Translations under genes and position numbers: made by a program | Part shown: positions 1 through 8,047 of the stretch, piece after piece | How the letters are laid out: every line of letters begins with the position of its first letter | How positions within the stretch are numbered: the first letter of the stretch is position 1 | The notes under the pieces: model-generated | Seen by the model: the letters and a program-made list of their open reading frames with translations, nothing else | Told to the model about the DNA's origin: nothing | The model's database searches: none | Source: CAYOVG01 sp964407285 | Lineage (GTDB): Bacteria; Desulfobacterota; Syntrophobacteria; Syntrophobacterales; Syntrophobacteraceae | NCBI GenBank assembly: GCA_964407285.1 | Contig: CAYOVG010000108.1 | Span: 1 to 18,560 of the forward strand | Length of the DNA stretch: 18,560 bases | Reading direction: 5' to 3'

Positions 1-2
1 CT

Positions 3-254
3 GAACTTCTCAAGGAGGACATAGATAATTTCTTTCAGCAAAACCCACATGAAACTGTTTATCCTATCAAACGAGGGATTGATCTGGCAGGAAACCGCAT
101 GCTCTCGATACTGGAGCAAAAACTGCCAGGCATTGTTTTCCGGCTTAGATTGATCGTGGCGCTGGCACTTTTGATTACATGGTCGCCTCTTTATGTGTGG
201 AGTGCACAAAAGGCTTGGAAGAACTTAGAACCATCAAACAAACAATGCAGGTAA
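3..254 (+). CDS. C-terminal end of a membrane protein (5' truncated by the window)
   Basis: An open frame enters from the left edge and stops at TAA 252-254, giving 83 visible residues. The visible part is an acidic/polar stretch starting ELLKEDIDNFFQQ, then a basic segment and one strongly hydrophobic segment (about residues 48-68, containing LIVALALLITW), then a short polar tail ending NKQCR. One C-terminal transmembrane helix is therefore likely. The next gene starts only 6 bp later, so this is an operon member. The family cannot be named from this fragment. A membrane-linked GTPase has been described beside some tubulin-like genes of this type, and this could be its tail, but nothing visible proves that. 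Confidence 0.7.
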   Translation, partial: ELLKEDIDNFFQQNPHETVYPIKRGIDLAGNRMLSILEQKLPGIVFRLRLIVALALLITWSPLYVWSAQKAWKNLEPSNKQCR

Positions 255-260
255 AAATAT

Positions 261-3200
261 ATGAGCATGAATCATCTTATCATCGGATTGGGCGGCACTG
301 GTGGAAAAGTTATTAAGGCTTTCAGAAAGGCTGTATACGAAGAATTTCGTGCTCCTGAACCATGCAGTCCTCCCAATCCTGACGGCTCTCCGGGTCCTCC
401 CCATCCTGTAAACCTCAGCTATCTGTATGTGGATTCTAGTTCGAACGATCTCAATGCAAGCAAAAAATGGCGTACTCAAGGTGAGATTGGAGCATCTATC
501 CGTCTCGCTGAGTTTAACCGTCTCTCCATCGAGCAAAGTGATCTCCAGACCCGACTTCGTGACCCCGAGCATTATCCGGTTACTCATCGCTATATCGGCA
601 ACCGAGAGTTGTGGAGCGACATTTTCAGCCAACTCAACGTTCAGCAGGCGGCTGGTGGGCAAATGCGCAGACTTGGCACCGCTCTTTTCGAGCCACAGTG
701 CAGGGAATTCGTAAGTCGTGTAAGAGAGATTGACAGACAGTTGGCTTTGGATAGCGGCATCCAGGGAGTTAAGTTTCATGTATGTTGTGGTCTGGCAGGC
801 GGCACCGGCAGTGGCGCCTTTTTACATATCATCGCCCAGCTACGGGCAAATTTTCCGAATGCTACTAGCTATCCGATCTTCCTGTACCTGCTTTTGCCTG
901 ACCGTGATTCGAGATGGGCTGCCAACGGGGAGCGCACTAATTACTACGCCAATGCCTACGCCGCCTTGCAGGAGTTGAATGCATATCTGTTGATCGATCC
1001 GACAGATGGCCCGAACAGGGGAGGACCTCTCTTCGCGCCCTATGATCTAACCGGAAACAGCCTCCGCTTTGAGAACAATGCAGCTGGCGGACGCACTCGG
1101 CTTTTGGATCGGTTGCAAGGCTGTCTCGTTCTATATAACGTAAATGAGCGCAACAAGTTCATCGGCGTTGAGAATGAGGAAATACATGATCTCACGGCAC
1201 AGATGGTTTTTCAACGCATCTTTTTGATCGAAGCCCGCGGAGACGACAGGTATCGTGCCTTGCGTGACGCCATTACCCTGGAAAATATCGTGACAATCGA
1301 TGAAGGTTCTTCTACAGACCCTGATCTAAAGGTTCGTAGCGTTCGATTTCTCACTATGGGACTCAAGCGCTTGATAGTACCCGAAGAGGAGATACGTGAA
1401 CATTTCACAGCTTGTTTTGCTTCTCAGGCTGCCCTACAGATGCTTTTCAATAACTGGCCACCGGAGGTCGGTAGCACCTTTCTTGGTGAGAAGAAAAATA
1501 CGAGCCTTAAATTGTTCGTAAAAGAGGATGAGAAGAGATCTTGGTGGAAATTGACGGATGACCACATCACCTTGTCCGTTGGTATTCTTGACGCTGAGAT
1601 CAGTAATCCTAGATGGCGACCTATTTCCGAATACTGGCAAGACCAGACACCTCATATAAAAGAAGATGTGTTGAACGCCCCGAGAGATGCAAGGCACGGT
1701 TCCCTGCTTGATGATATGGAAAAAGAATTTCAACGCTGCTACCAGGATACTTTCCGTGGCCTCGGCGTAGAAAAGTTCTATGAAACGGTTACGCGTGACA
1801 TTAACCTCCCGGACCGGCATGTCGCTCAGATTTGTGAGAATGTCGAAAGATGGATGTTCGATCAGTGGCTAGAAGGAAATTTATCGCTGGCCGAGTTGGA
1901 AGTGTTCTTGGATGATTTGATTGAAGACTTGGAAGAACGATTAAATACCATCATCCCCAAACGACAGGAAATACTTAGGAATCAGCGAGAGAAACTATCG
2001 GAGACGCTTGATAAAAACAGCGCACTTTACGCTAGAACGGGCCCAGTGGGTAGATTGCTTAAGCGTGATGTGAATATATTTAATGATCAAGCCGAGGTCT
2101 TGACCAAATTCTATGAGAATCGTTCATGGCATCAAGCTTGGACCTTTGCATTGAGACTGCTCCAGCGGGTGATACCTGAACTGCGAGACCGCCTGAAGCC
2201 CGAAGTCGCTGCTTTTCGAACCGGTTTGGTCAGTGTGAACGAATTCTTTCAGAAGATTATCAATCGAACTTGCCAGGACAACAACCCGTCCGGAACCGTC
2301 GAAGCGGCTCATGTGATCAAGTTCTACGAGCCTGATAAAGTCCGCAAGCTACCCGGCAGCCTTCTGGCAATTGAGAAAGAACAGCGCAGTTGGGCGGGAC
2401 GGTTGCGCAGGGAAATAGTAAGAACCAGTGAAGAAAACAAGGCCGAACAGAATGGGCTGGAGAAGTATTTTTCCATGCTTGTTGCTCACTTCATCAAGAC
2501 CAACGATGCTGAGCGTGTATTTGAGGAAGTGAGCCGCGAACACGCAGAACAGGCCCACAACCAGAAAACGAATCCGCAGAACCGCCACATTGGCGTCAAT
2601 GTGATAACTAAGCTTGCTGAGAAGTTCAACGATACTGCAAAGCTCAACGACTACGTAGATTCTTTGGTGCAAAGCTCACGTACCTTTATGCAGTGGAAGG
2701 ATGTGGAGTTCGCCGGCTCCTCAGGTCCTAATTCAATTTTGGCCGTTGTATTGCCGGAGTGTGATGCAAATCAAACTTTTCGAAATCAACTGGCCACACT
2801 CTTCAGGCAGAGTTTCGGCGGCAATATACATATCATTGATAGTAGCAGTAGACTTAACGAAATCTGCCTGATCGCGTTTAAGTATGTATTTCCGCTCCGC
2901 TATCTGGAGCCGGTCTGGTACCTCAAGGAAGGCTACGATAAGCGGATCAGTTCCGGCACACGGGAACGGGCACTTCTGGAGGTGCATATTGAGGACCATA
3001 AGACGGAGTTACCGCCTTTGTTCCGGCCAGCTCCCGGCGAAGCGGGAAAGCAGATACTTCCGTGGCTGCAATTAGCCTCGGTGCTTAACCTATTTGAGAA
3101 AGAAATGAACCGTTCAACCGGAGAGATAGAGCGATTTCTCCTGCTGACCGACACTCAGAAAATGCAGAAACCGTATTATTATCCCGATGCTTTGATAGCC

Positions 3201-3488
3201 TTGTTTGAATTACCCGCGCGCTCGCCCGAGCCAGTCAAAGCTCTCGATAATCTACTTAAGCAAATTACGCAGACTCAGTTGGAGGCAGCTCGTGCTCGCG
3301 TTAGGGAAATCCTGTCAGAAGAGAGATTCAAAATGGCCAGCGAACGAGAAGCTATCAAACACTCGCTAAGGGATTCGCTTGAAAATGCCGTCCTACAGAA
3401 CCGTGATAATAATCGTCGTGATGAAATCTTTCTAAAGGTACATGAGAGTACATATGCTGCCATCGAACAGATCGATGCTCAAAGATGA
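261..3488 (+). CDS. Large tubulin/FtsZ-superfamily protein (Tubulin_2-like, FtsZ-like GTPase)
   Basis: A 1075-residue cytosolic protein with no signal peptide. The N-terminal half carries tubulin/FtsZ GTPase signatures: a glycine loop GLGGTGGK at residues 9-16 after the first strand, a strand ending LYVDSS near 55-60, a GGQMRRLGT segment near 132-140, and the diagnostic tubulin loop AGGTGSG at 179-185 after a hydrophobic strand. It is far longer than FtsZ (about 350-400 residues). The C-terminal half is mainly helical, with charged coiled-coil-like stretches around residues 545-590 and 1010-1060. This resembles the long tubulin-like families that Makarova and Koonin linked to vWA proteins and proposed as membrane-remodelling factors. 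The ATG at 261 is preferred because GCAGG (247-251) lies 9 bp upstream; ATG 267 would be 15 bp away. GTP binding is likely from the motifs; polymerisation is inference. An FtsZ T7 loop with its catalytic Asp was not identified. Confidence 0.85.
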   Translation: MSMNHLIIGLGGTGGKVIKAFRKAVYEEFRAPEPCSPPNPDGSPGPPHPVNLSYLYVDSSSNDLNASKKWRTQGEIGASIRLAEFNRLSIEQSDLQTRLRDPEHYPVTHRYIGNRELWSDIFSQLNVQQAAGGQMRRLGTALFEPQCREFVSRVREIDRQLALDSGIQGVKFHVCCGLAGGTGSGAFLHIIAQLRANFPNATSYPIFLYLLLPDRDSRWAANGERTNYYANAYAALQELNAYLLIDPTDGPNRGGPLFAPYDLTGNSLRFENNAAGGRTRLLDRLQGCLVLYNVNERNKFIGVENEEIHDLTAQMVFQRIFLIEARGDDRYRALRDAITLENIVTIDEGSSTDPDLKVRSVRFLTMGLKRLIVPEEEIREHFTACFASQAALQMLFNNWPPEVGSTFLGEKKNTSLKLFVKEDEKRSWWKLTDDHITLSVGILDAEISNPRWRPISEYWQDQTPHIKEDVLNAPRDARHGSLLDDMEKEFQRCYQDTFRGLGVEKFYETVTRDINLPDRHVAQICENVERWMFDQWLEGNLSLAELEVFLDDLIEDLEERLNTIIPKRQEILRNQREKLSETLDKNSALYARTGPVGRLLKRDVNIFNDQAEVLTKFYENRSWHQAWTFALRLLQRVIPELRDRLKPEVAAFRTGLVSVNEFFQKIINRTCQDNNPSGTVEAAHVIKFYEPDKVRKLPGSLLAIEKEQRSWAGRLRREIVRTSEENKAEQNGLEKYFSMLVAHFIKTNDAERVFEEVSREHAEQAHNQKTNPQNRHIGVNVITKLAEKFNDTAKLNDYVDSLVQSSRTFMQWKDVEFAGSSGPNSILAVVLPECDANQTFRNQLATLFRQSFGGNIHIIDSSSRLNEICLIAFKYVFPLRYLEPVWYLKEGYDKRISSGTRERALLEVHIEDHKTELPPLFRPAPGEAGKQILPWLQLASVLNLFEKEMNRSTGEIERFLLLTDTQKMQKPYYYPDALIALFELPARSPEPVKALDNLLKQITQTQLEAARARVREILSEERFKMASEREAIKHSLRDSLENAVLQNRDNNRRDEIFLKVHESTYAAIEQIDAQR

Positions 3489-3509
3489 GACTCAACAAAG
3501 GAAGATGAA

Positions 3510-4094
3510 ATGGCAAAGAGAGACGGAAGGTGCTTGAATCGAGAGGGCAAGTGCTCGAATGCCGAAGACAGGATTGTTCTTCAGATCGATGAAGAATCCT
3601 TTTTTTGTCCGCAATGCAAGGAGCCTTTACAGCCTGTAGGAGGAAATCCACCTAAACCTCCGATACCTTGGAAACCGATTCTTATCGGATGTGGTGTGGT
3701 AGCAGCGATAGTTATGGTTATCCGATTCTGGCCACAAGGTAAACCGGAACTGCATGCAACTCCCGATATCCTGTTATTCAAAGGGGAAATGGCAACGGCG
3801 GATATCCGCATCACCAACAACGGCGATGGTGAGTTGATTATTGACAGCGTGGAGGTGAGTCCTTCTGTTTTTTCCTTACCACAGGGGAAAGTAACTGTCG
3901 CTCCAAAGGATGCAGGGAAGCTGTCGGTCCGATTTCAGTCCCCATCAACTAAAATGACGGAAGGGGAATTGGTGCTGCACAGCAACGATGAAAAATCCAA
4001 GGCGGTCACCATCAAGCTGATCGCCAATCGAGACCCCTGGTGGGTATACGACAAGCTCGACGAATCCTCGAAGACTAAGCAAAAGGAACATTGA
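3510..4094 (+). CDS. Zinc-ribbon, single-TM protein with Ig-like (ASH/DUF1573-like) domain
   Basis: A 194-residue protein in three parts. The N-terminus has four cysteines spaced as a zinc ribbon (Cys8, Cys15, then CPQC at 33-36). A proline-rich linker leads to one transmembrane helix (about residues 56-73). The C-terminal part (79-173) is a beta-rich Ig-like domain with the pattern 'ADIRITNNGDGELIIDSV', typical of ASH/DUF1573-like folds. Expected topology is zinc ribbon in the cytosol and Ig-like domain in the periplasm. Similar zinc-ribbon N-termini occur in proteins encoded near tubulin-like/vWA loci, in my recollection. It starts at ATG 3510, with AAGGA at 3498-3502, 7 bp upstream; it lies 21 bp after the tubulin-like gene and ends 5 bp before the next start. 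It may be a membrane adaptor for the tubulin-like protein (inference). Confidence 0.75.
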   Translation: MAKRDGRCLNREGKCSNAEDRIVLQIDEESFFCPQCKEPLQPVGGNPPKPPIPWKPILIGCGVVAAIVMVIRFWPQGKPELHATPDILLFKGEMATADIRITNNGDGELIIDSVEVSPSVFSLPQGKVTVAPKDAGKLSVRFQSPSTKMTEGELVLHSNDEKSKAVTIKLIANRDPWWVYDKLDESSKTKQKEH

Positions 4095-4099
4095 CTTCC

Positions 4100-4534
4100 A
4101 TGAACGGACTAAAACAATCTCGGTATCAGATAGTCGCCGCTCTTGTCCTGTCTGTTGTTTTTGTTCTTGCTAAACCCGTATGGGGGGGAGGAGATGCTTA
4201 CGAAGATCTTTTCCAATCCATGAAAGCGAGACAGGCCCAAGTGGAAGACCAGCTCATGGATGCGGGGCGCTGCCTTGGAGAGGGCCTCAACGGATTGTTG
4301 AAAATCGATACCGCTTGTTCTCCCGAGGCAAGAGCCCTTGCGGAGGCGGAAAACCGTGACAGGCAGTCGCTGTTCCAGCTAATGGCGACCGAATTGGGGA
4401 TCAGCGCCGAGCAGGTGGGGCAAGAATGGGCAAAGCGAAATCTGGACCGTTACCGTCAGGGAGTCCAACGGGAGGTCGAGTTATCCACCGGAAAGACCAA
4501 GTTGTGGGATGGATTTCCGCCAGACCCTCGCAAG
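4100..4534 (+). repeat. Duplicated 5' module, copy 1 (signal peptide plus YdbL-like domain)
   Basis: This segment and 5777-6208 encode the same N-terminal module in adjacent genes. By hand count about 80 of the 114 residues from DAYEDL to PPDPRK are identical. The similarity includes the leader before the ATG (AAGGAAC...CTCC/TTCC-ATG). It ends sharply after PPDPRK, where the two proteins become unrelated. Copy 1 continues into the ASKHA domain. Confidence 0.85.
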
Positions 4535-5707
4535 ATGGCCGCTCCCCAGCCGCCTCAGCCTTCGACTCCTCTTCCCTCGGATCCGGATCTATTTGCGGTA
4601 ATTGAAATTGGCGCCAGCGGCATTAAACCAGCTATCTTACAGATAATCTACAATGATGTCGATGACAGGTATGACGTCAAAGAAAAAAAGCCAAGTAGAA
4701 AAGTCGAGACCAGGAAATACGATATAATTACTCTTGACGCCAATGACAGAGGGGCCTTTCACCGGGATTCCATCAAGTATATAGCGCAAGATATGGCGGC
4801 TTATGTAAATAGCTTCGTCAACGATAATCGCGTTCCGAAGGAGCATATCTATATTGTCGGCAGCAGCAGCGTGGCGCAAGTTGACCATAAGCGTGAGCTG
4901 CAATATGCCGTTCAAGGTAGTACGGGTATTCCAATGGACTTTGTCACTCCGGAACAAGAGGCTAAATATGTTTTTGATGGAGTACTTAAGCTAATTCCAA
5001 AGGATAGAGGGCAGCAGGATTTACGCAGGACGCAGGCTATCGTAATCGACATAGGCAGCGGCAATACAAAGGGATCGTACTATAACACAAGTACCGGACG
5101 TATAGATACATTCGAGATTAAATACGGAACAAAAACCTTCTCAAGGATGGTCGACGAGCAAAGAGGAAGTAGAGGCTTCCCGGAGGCCGCTCAGATTTTG
5201 AGAGACCGTGAAATTCGACCTATTATACGAAGTGAAGCATCACGCCTCCCAGGCTTATCCAACAAGCAAAGAGTGTACTTGATAGGAGGTATCCCATGGG
5301 CGGTTTCTACACTGCTGTCGTTGGATTCACCTGTTTATGCTGAACGTTCTGCAACTCATGACCAGGAAATTTATACCGTCATGAATTTTCGAGCCCCGTC
5401 GGATGTTGACAGGCTTTATAATAGGGCAATTGGAGCAAAGGCTGTGGAATTAATATGCACACAAAATATTGATATTGATTCTATTACTGATCCAATGAAG
5501 AAAGAAAAGCGGATTCGCGATATCAACAACATATGTACTGGGATTTTCAGCATCGATCAGTTAATAGGTGGGATGGAAATAATCAAAGCCTTCTCACTGG
5601 AACTACAGTTTCCAGATAAACACGTTTTTTTTATTCAAAATGCGCTCTATGCCTGGCCATTGGGATATATACAAGACAGGCTTCAAAATATAGGACATCG
5701 CAGTTGA
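4100..5707 (+). CDS. Exported YdbL-like module fused to a Ppx/GppA-like ASKHA domain
   Basis: A 535-residue protein with a signal peptide (about 1-29, hydrophobic 10-24, likely cut before GGDAYED). Residues 32-145 are a YdbL/DUF1318-like module: CLGEGLNGLL, then a region like LAEAENRDRQSL, then EQVGQE and RYRQG. After a Pro-rich linker (147-162) comes an ASKHA fold resembling exopolyphosphatase/GppA: phosphate-1 loop VIEIGASG (168-174), the Ppx-like stretch TPEQEAKYVFDGV (283-295), phosphate-2 loop IVIDIGSGNTKGS (314-326), and an adenosine-type loop YLIGGIP (393-399). The first Asp of the usual DIGSNS loop is Glu here. The signal peptide puts the domain outside the cytoplasm, which is unusual. 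Start: a TTG at 4091 is also in frame, but ATG 4100 aligns exactly with the start of the paralogous next gene, including the AAGGAAC leader, so it is chosen. Enzyme activity is uncertain. Confidence 0.8.
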   Translation: MNGLKQSRYQIVAALVLSVVFVLAKPVWGGGDAYEDLFQSMKARQAQVEDQLMDAGRCLGEGLNGLLKIDTACSPEARALAEAENRDRQSLFQLMATELGISAEQVGQEWAKRNLDRYRQGVQREVELSTGKTKLWDGFPPDPRKMAAPQPPQPSTPLPSDPDLFAVIEIGASGIKPAILQIIYNDVDDRYDVKEKKPSRKVETRKYDIITLDANDRGAFHRDSIKYIAQDMAAYVNSFVNDNRVPKEHIYIVGSSSVAQVDHKRELQYAVQGSTGIPMDFVTPEQEAKYVFDGVLKLIPKDRGQQDLRRTQAIVIDIGSGNTKGSYYNTSTGRIDTFEIKYGTKTFSRMVDEQRGSRGFPEAAQILRDREIRPIIRSEASRLPGLSNKQRVYLIGGIPWAVSTLLSLDSPVYAERSATHDQEIYTVMNFRAPSDVDRLYNRAIGAKAVELICTQNIDIDSITDPMKKEKRIRDINNICTGIFSIDQLIGGMEIIKAFSLELQFPDKHVFFIQNALYAWPLGYIQDRLQNIGHRS

Positions 5708-5776
5708 TACTTACTTGAATCTCTTAAGTATGCTCGCGACAACCTCGATGATTTTGCGGAAGGAACGGTAACCTCC

Positions 5777-6208
5777 ATGTCACGACTGCATCAAACCCTG
5801 TATTTGCGCGCGGCCGTTCTCGTCCTGACCCTCGTTTCCGTCCTTACGGGACAGGCATGGGGGCGTGATGCTTATGAAGACCTCTTACAGTCCATGAAAG
5901 CGAGGCAGAGCCGGTTGGATGATCTCCTCATGGATACGGGACATTGTCTGGGAGAGGGGCTTAACGGTCTGCTGCGGATCAATGCCAACTGCTCACCTGA
6001 GGCAAAGAAGCTCGCCGAGGATGAGAATCAAGATCGCCGGAGCCTGAATCAGTTGATGGCGAAAGATCTGGGACTCACTCCCGAGCAGGTGGGGCAGGAA
6101 CGGGCCAAACGCAACCTGGAACGTTATCGTCAGGGGGTCCTGCGCGAGGTCAAATTGGGCGATGACGAAACCACATGGTGGGACGGAATCCCGCCCGACC
6201 CTCGCAAG
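5777..6208 (+). repeat. Duplicated 5' module, copy 2 (signal peptide plus YdbL-like domain)
   Basis: Second copy of the module at 4100-4534, with the same order of elements and the same cut-off point after PPDPRK. Here it leads into the SH3-like region and vWA domain. One residue is missing relative to copy 1 at the signal-peptide junction. Confidence 0.85.
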
Positions 6209-8047
6209 ACGCATTTCTCTCGGGTGCTGGCGCTCCAATCCGCTCGAATCCACGAACGGCCCGACGCTTCCAGCCTCGTTGTCCGCGACAACGTCCAGCA
6301 GTATGAAGCTTTCGGAGTAGTCGACAGCGCCAGAAACCCCATGGGAGAAACCTGGTTCCAGGTGACCGAAGAATACGTGCCTAAGGTGAAGCCGCCTCGC
6401 TGGTCGCCGAAGGTCATTGGCTGGATCTCCGAAAAGGACTCGATTCCCTGGCGCCGTGCGTTGGTGATGCGCTTTACCAGTCCCCTGAACCGTGATCCGT
6501 CCCTTTTCTTTCGTGAAATGAGCCCACTTCTGGATCTCGCCAAACAGGACCTCAGCCGCCGGACAAGTCTGATCGAATCCATTCGCTCGCAAGTAGGGCG
6601 TGGGGCCGGCTCGAACAGCGGTGTCTTAGCCGTTGAACCGCAGGTCGGCTCAAAGCAGCAGCAGGTGGTCATGTATCCGGTCCTTGACTTCTATCCGCGC
6701 GGTAAGAACGCGAAGCCACTGCATATAGACGGCAAATTTGCACGGCTGCTCGATGTGGCCGCACGGACACGTTCCGGCTCCGGTTCGCCATTCACTCCGG
6801 AGGATATTCCCATTGATATAATGTTTGTCGTCGATACGACGGAATCGATGCAGCCTTATTTGGACAAGGTGATCGAGGCGACGAGAGAGTTCGTCGGCAT
6901 GAGCGGCGCCAGCAGTTCCATCAGATTCGGCATTATCGGCTACCGCGACAAAGATCCCCGGTTTGGATATGTGGCTAAGGAGTTCACAGACAAAACCCTA
7001 TCGGCGCAGGACTTTCTCCGCGTTTCGGGCGGTGTGGAGGCGAAGAGGCCCGTAGTCACAGGCGATGATTTTCCAGAATGCGTCTTCCAGGGAATCAATA
7101 CGGCATTGGATAGCCCACAGTGGCGCAAGGATGCCGCAAAGATCATTTTTCTGGTGGGGGATGCACCCGGCAGGGACGAGGATAGCCTCAATGTGAGTAT
7201 CCTGCGCACTAAGGCAAATACGAGGCAGATTAAAGTCTATGCTTTCCATATCAAGAATTCGGCTGTTTCGGCGCCACTGGACAAACAGACCGAGAAGCAG
7301 TTCGGCGACCTCTCGTCCACCTTCCAGGGCGCTTACGGCACCAGTCGGGAAACGGACCATTTTATGAGCATTGACGCTCGCACGGTCGATTTCGGCAAGG
7401 TGGTCCTGGATAGTTTCCGCGAGGCGCAGAGCGCCCTGGATGCTTTTCGCCGCAGTAGACGTTCCGATAGTTCCGTGCTTCCCGAGGCGCCTCCCGGGTC
7501 GCTGACCGAGCTGATCTTCGAGCAAGCCGCACTCATGCTGGCGGATTCCAGTATACCTGATAAAGAGGTGCAAGGGTGGGTGTGTGACAAGGTATTGACC
7601 AATCCCGGCCGCGAAGCCCTTGCTCCCATGATCTTGCTCACGGAAACGGAACTGGAGGAGCTTGAGCAAAGAGTACGCGAACTGAAGGAAATCGGAGAAG
7701 CGGCCTTGCGTGGAGAAGGTGGGACCACCCTCGACTTTTTCGACCTTGTATCCAGGAATACACGGTTCACCATGGTGGATCCCACCGCGGTGAACTTCCG
7801 GGATGCATTCTCCGCTCCCCTGGGCATCGACCAACTGCCTTATGAGAGTGATGTCATGGCGGCAACACGTGATGAGTTCCAGAACATGGACCACGTTCAG
7901 GATTTTGTACGCAATATGAATAATAAGCTGGCTCATTACGAGGATCTCAAACGACGGCGGGGTGATTCGATGGTCTGGAAGAAGCTGAGCAGAGGTGCAG
8001 AGGAGCGCGACCGAGTCGTGGGCCTGGAGCTCAATCAGCTTCCATGA
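5777..8047 (+). CDS. Exported YdbL-like / SH3-like / von Willebrand A protein
   Basis: A 756-residue protein. Residues 1-29 are a signal peptide, and 31-144 are the YdbL/DUF1318-like module shared with the gene before. Residues 148-225 look like a bacterial SH3 domain (ALQSARIHERPDASSLV, then WFQV, then IGWISEKD). Residues 345-550 form a vWA domain: MIDAS motif DTTES at 353-357 (Thr in place of the middle Ser), GYRD at 388-391, TGDDFPE at 428-434 supplying a likely MIDAS Thr, and the Asp of GDAP at 461-464. All metal-site elements appear intact, so Mg-dependent ligand binding is likely. The C-terminal 200 residues are helical, charged and unrecognised. Start ATG 5777 has AAGGAA at 5760-5765. 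The stop overlaps the ABC ATPase start (ATGA, 8044-8047), implying translational coupling. Probable role: periplasmic scaffold or adhesion-type partner. Confidence 0.85.
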   Translation: MSRLHQTLYLRAAVLVLTLVSVLTGQAWGRDAYEDLLQSMKARQSRLDDLLMDTGHCLGEGLNGLLRINANCSPEAKKLAEDENQDRRSLNQLMAKDLGLTPEQVGQERAKRNLERYRQGVLREVKLGDDETTWWDGIPPDPRKTHFSRVLALQSARIHERPDASSLVVRDNVQQYEAFGVVDSARNPMGETWFQVTEEYVPKVKPPRWSPKVIGWISEKDSIPWRRALVMRFTSPLNRDPSLFFREMSPLLDLAKQDLSRRTSLIESIRSQVGRGAGSNSGVLAVEPQVGSKQQQVVMYPVLDFYPRGKNAKPLHIDGKFARLLDVAARTRSGSGSPFTPEDIPIDIMFVVDTTESMQPYLDKVIEATREFVGMSGASSSIRFGIIGYRDKDPRFGYVAKEFTDKTLSAQDFLRVSGGVEAKRPVVTGDDFPECVFQGINTALDSPQWRKDAAKIIFLVGDAPGRDEDSLNVSILRTKANTRQIKVYAFHIKNSAVSAPLDKQTEKQFGDLSSTFQGAYGTSRETDHFMSIDARTVDFGKVVLDSFREAQSALDAFRRSRRSDSSVLPEAPPGSLTELIFEQAALMLADSSIPDKEVQGWVCDKVLTNPGREALAPMILLTETELEELEQRVRELKEIGEAALRGEGGTTLDFFDLVSRNTRFTMVDPTAVNFRDAFSAPLGIDQLPYESDVMAATRDEFQNMDHVQDFVRNMNNKLAHYEDLKRRRGDSMVWKKLSRGAEERDRVVGLELNQLP

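Noticed and set aside
4091..4099. TTG start at 4091 for the Ppx-like gene
   Set aside because: It overlaps the previous stop and leaves only 2 bp to the AGGAA site; ATG 4100 aligns with the paralogue's start and has usable spacing.
5993..6672. Two 180-199-codon minus-strand frames opposite the SH3-like region
   Set aside because: Antisense to a clear coding region, overlapping each other in different frames, with no motif of their own.
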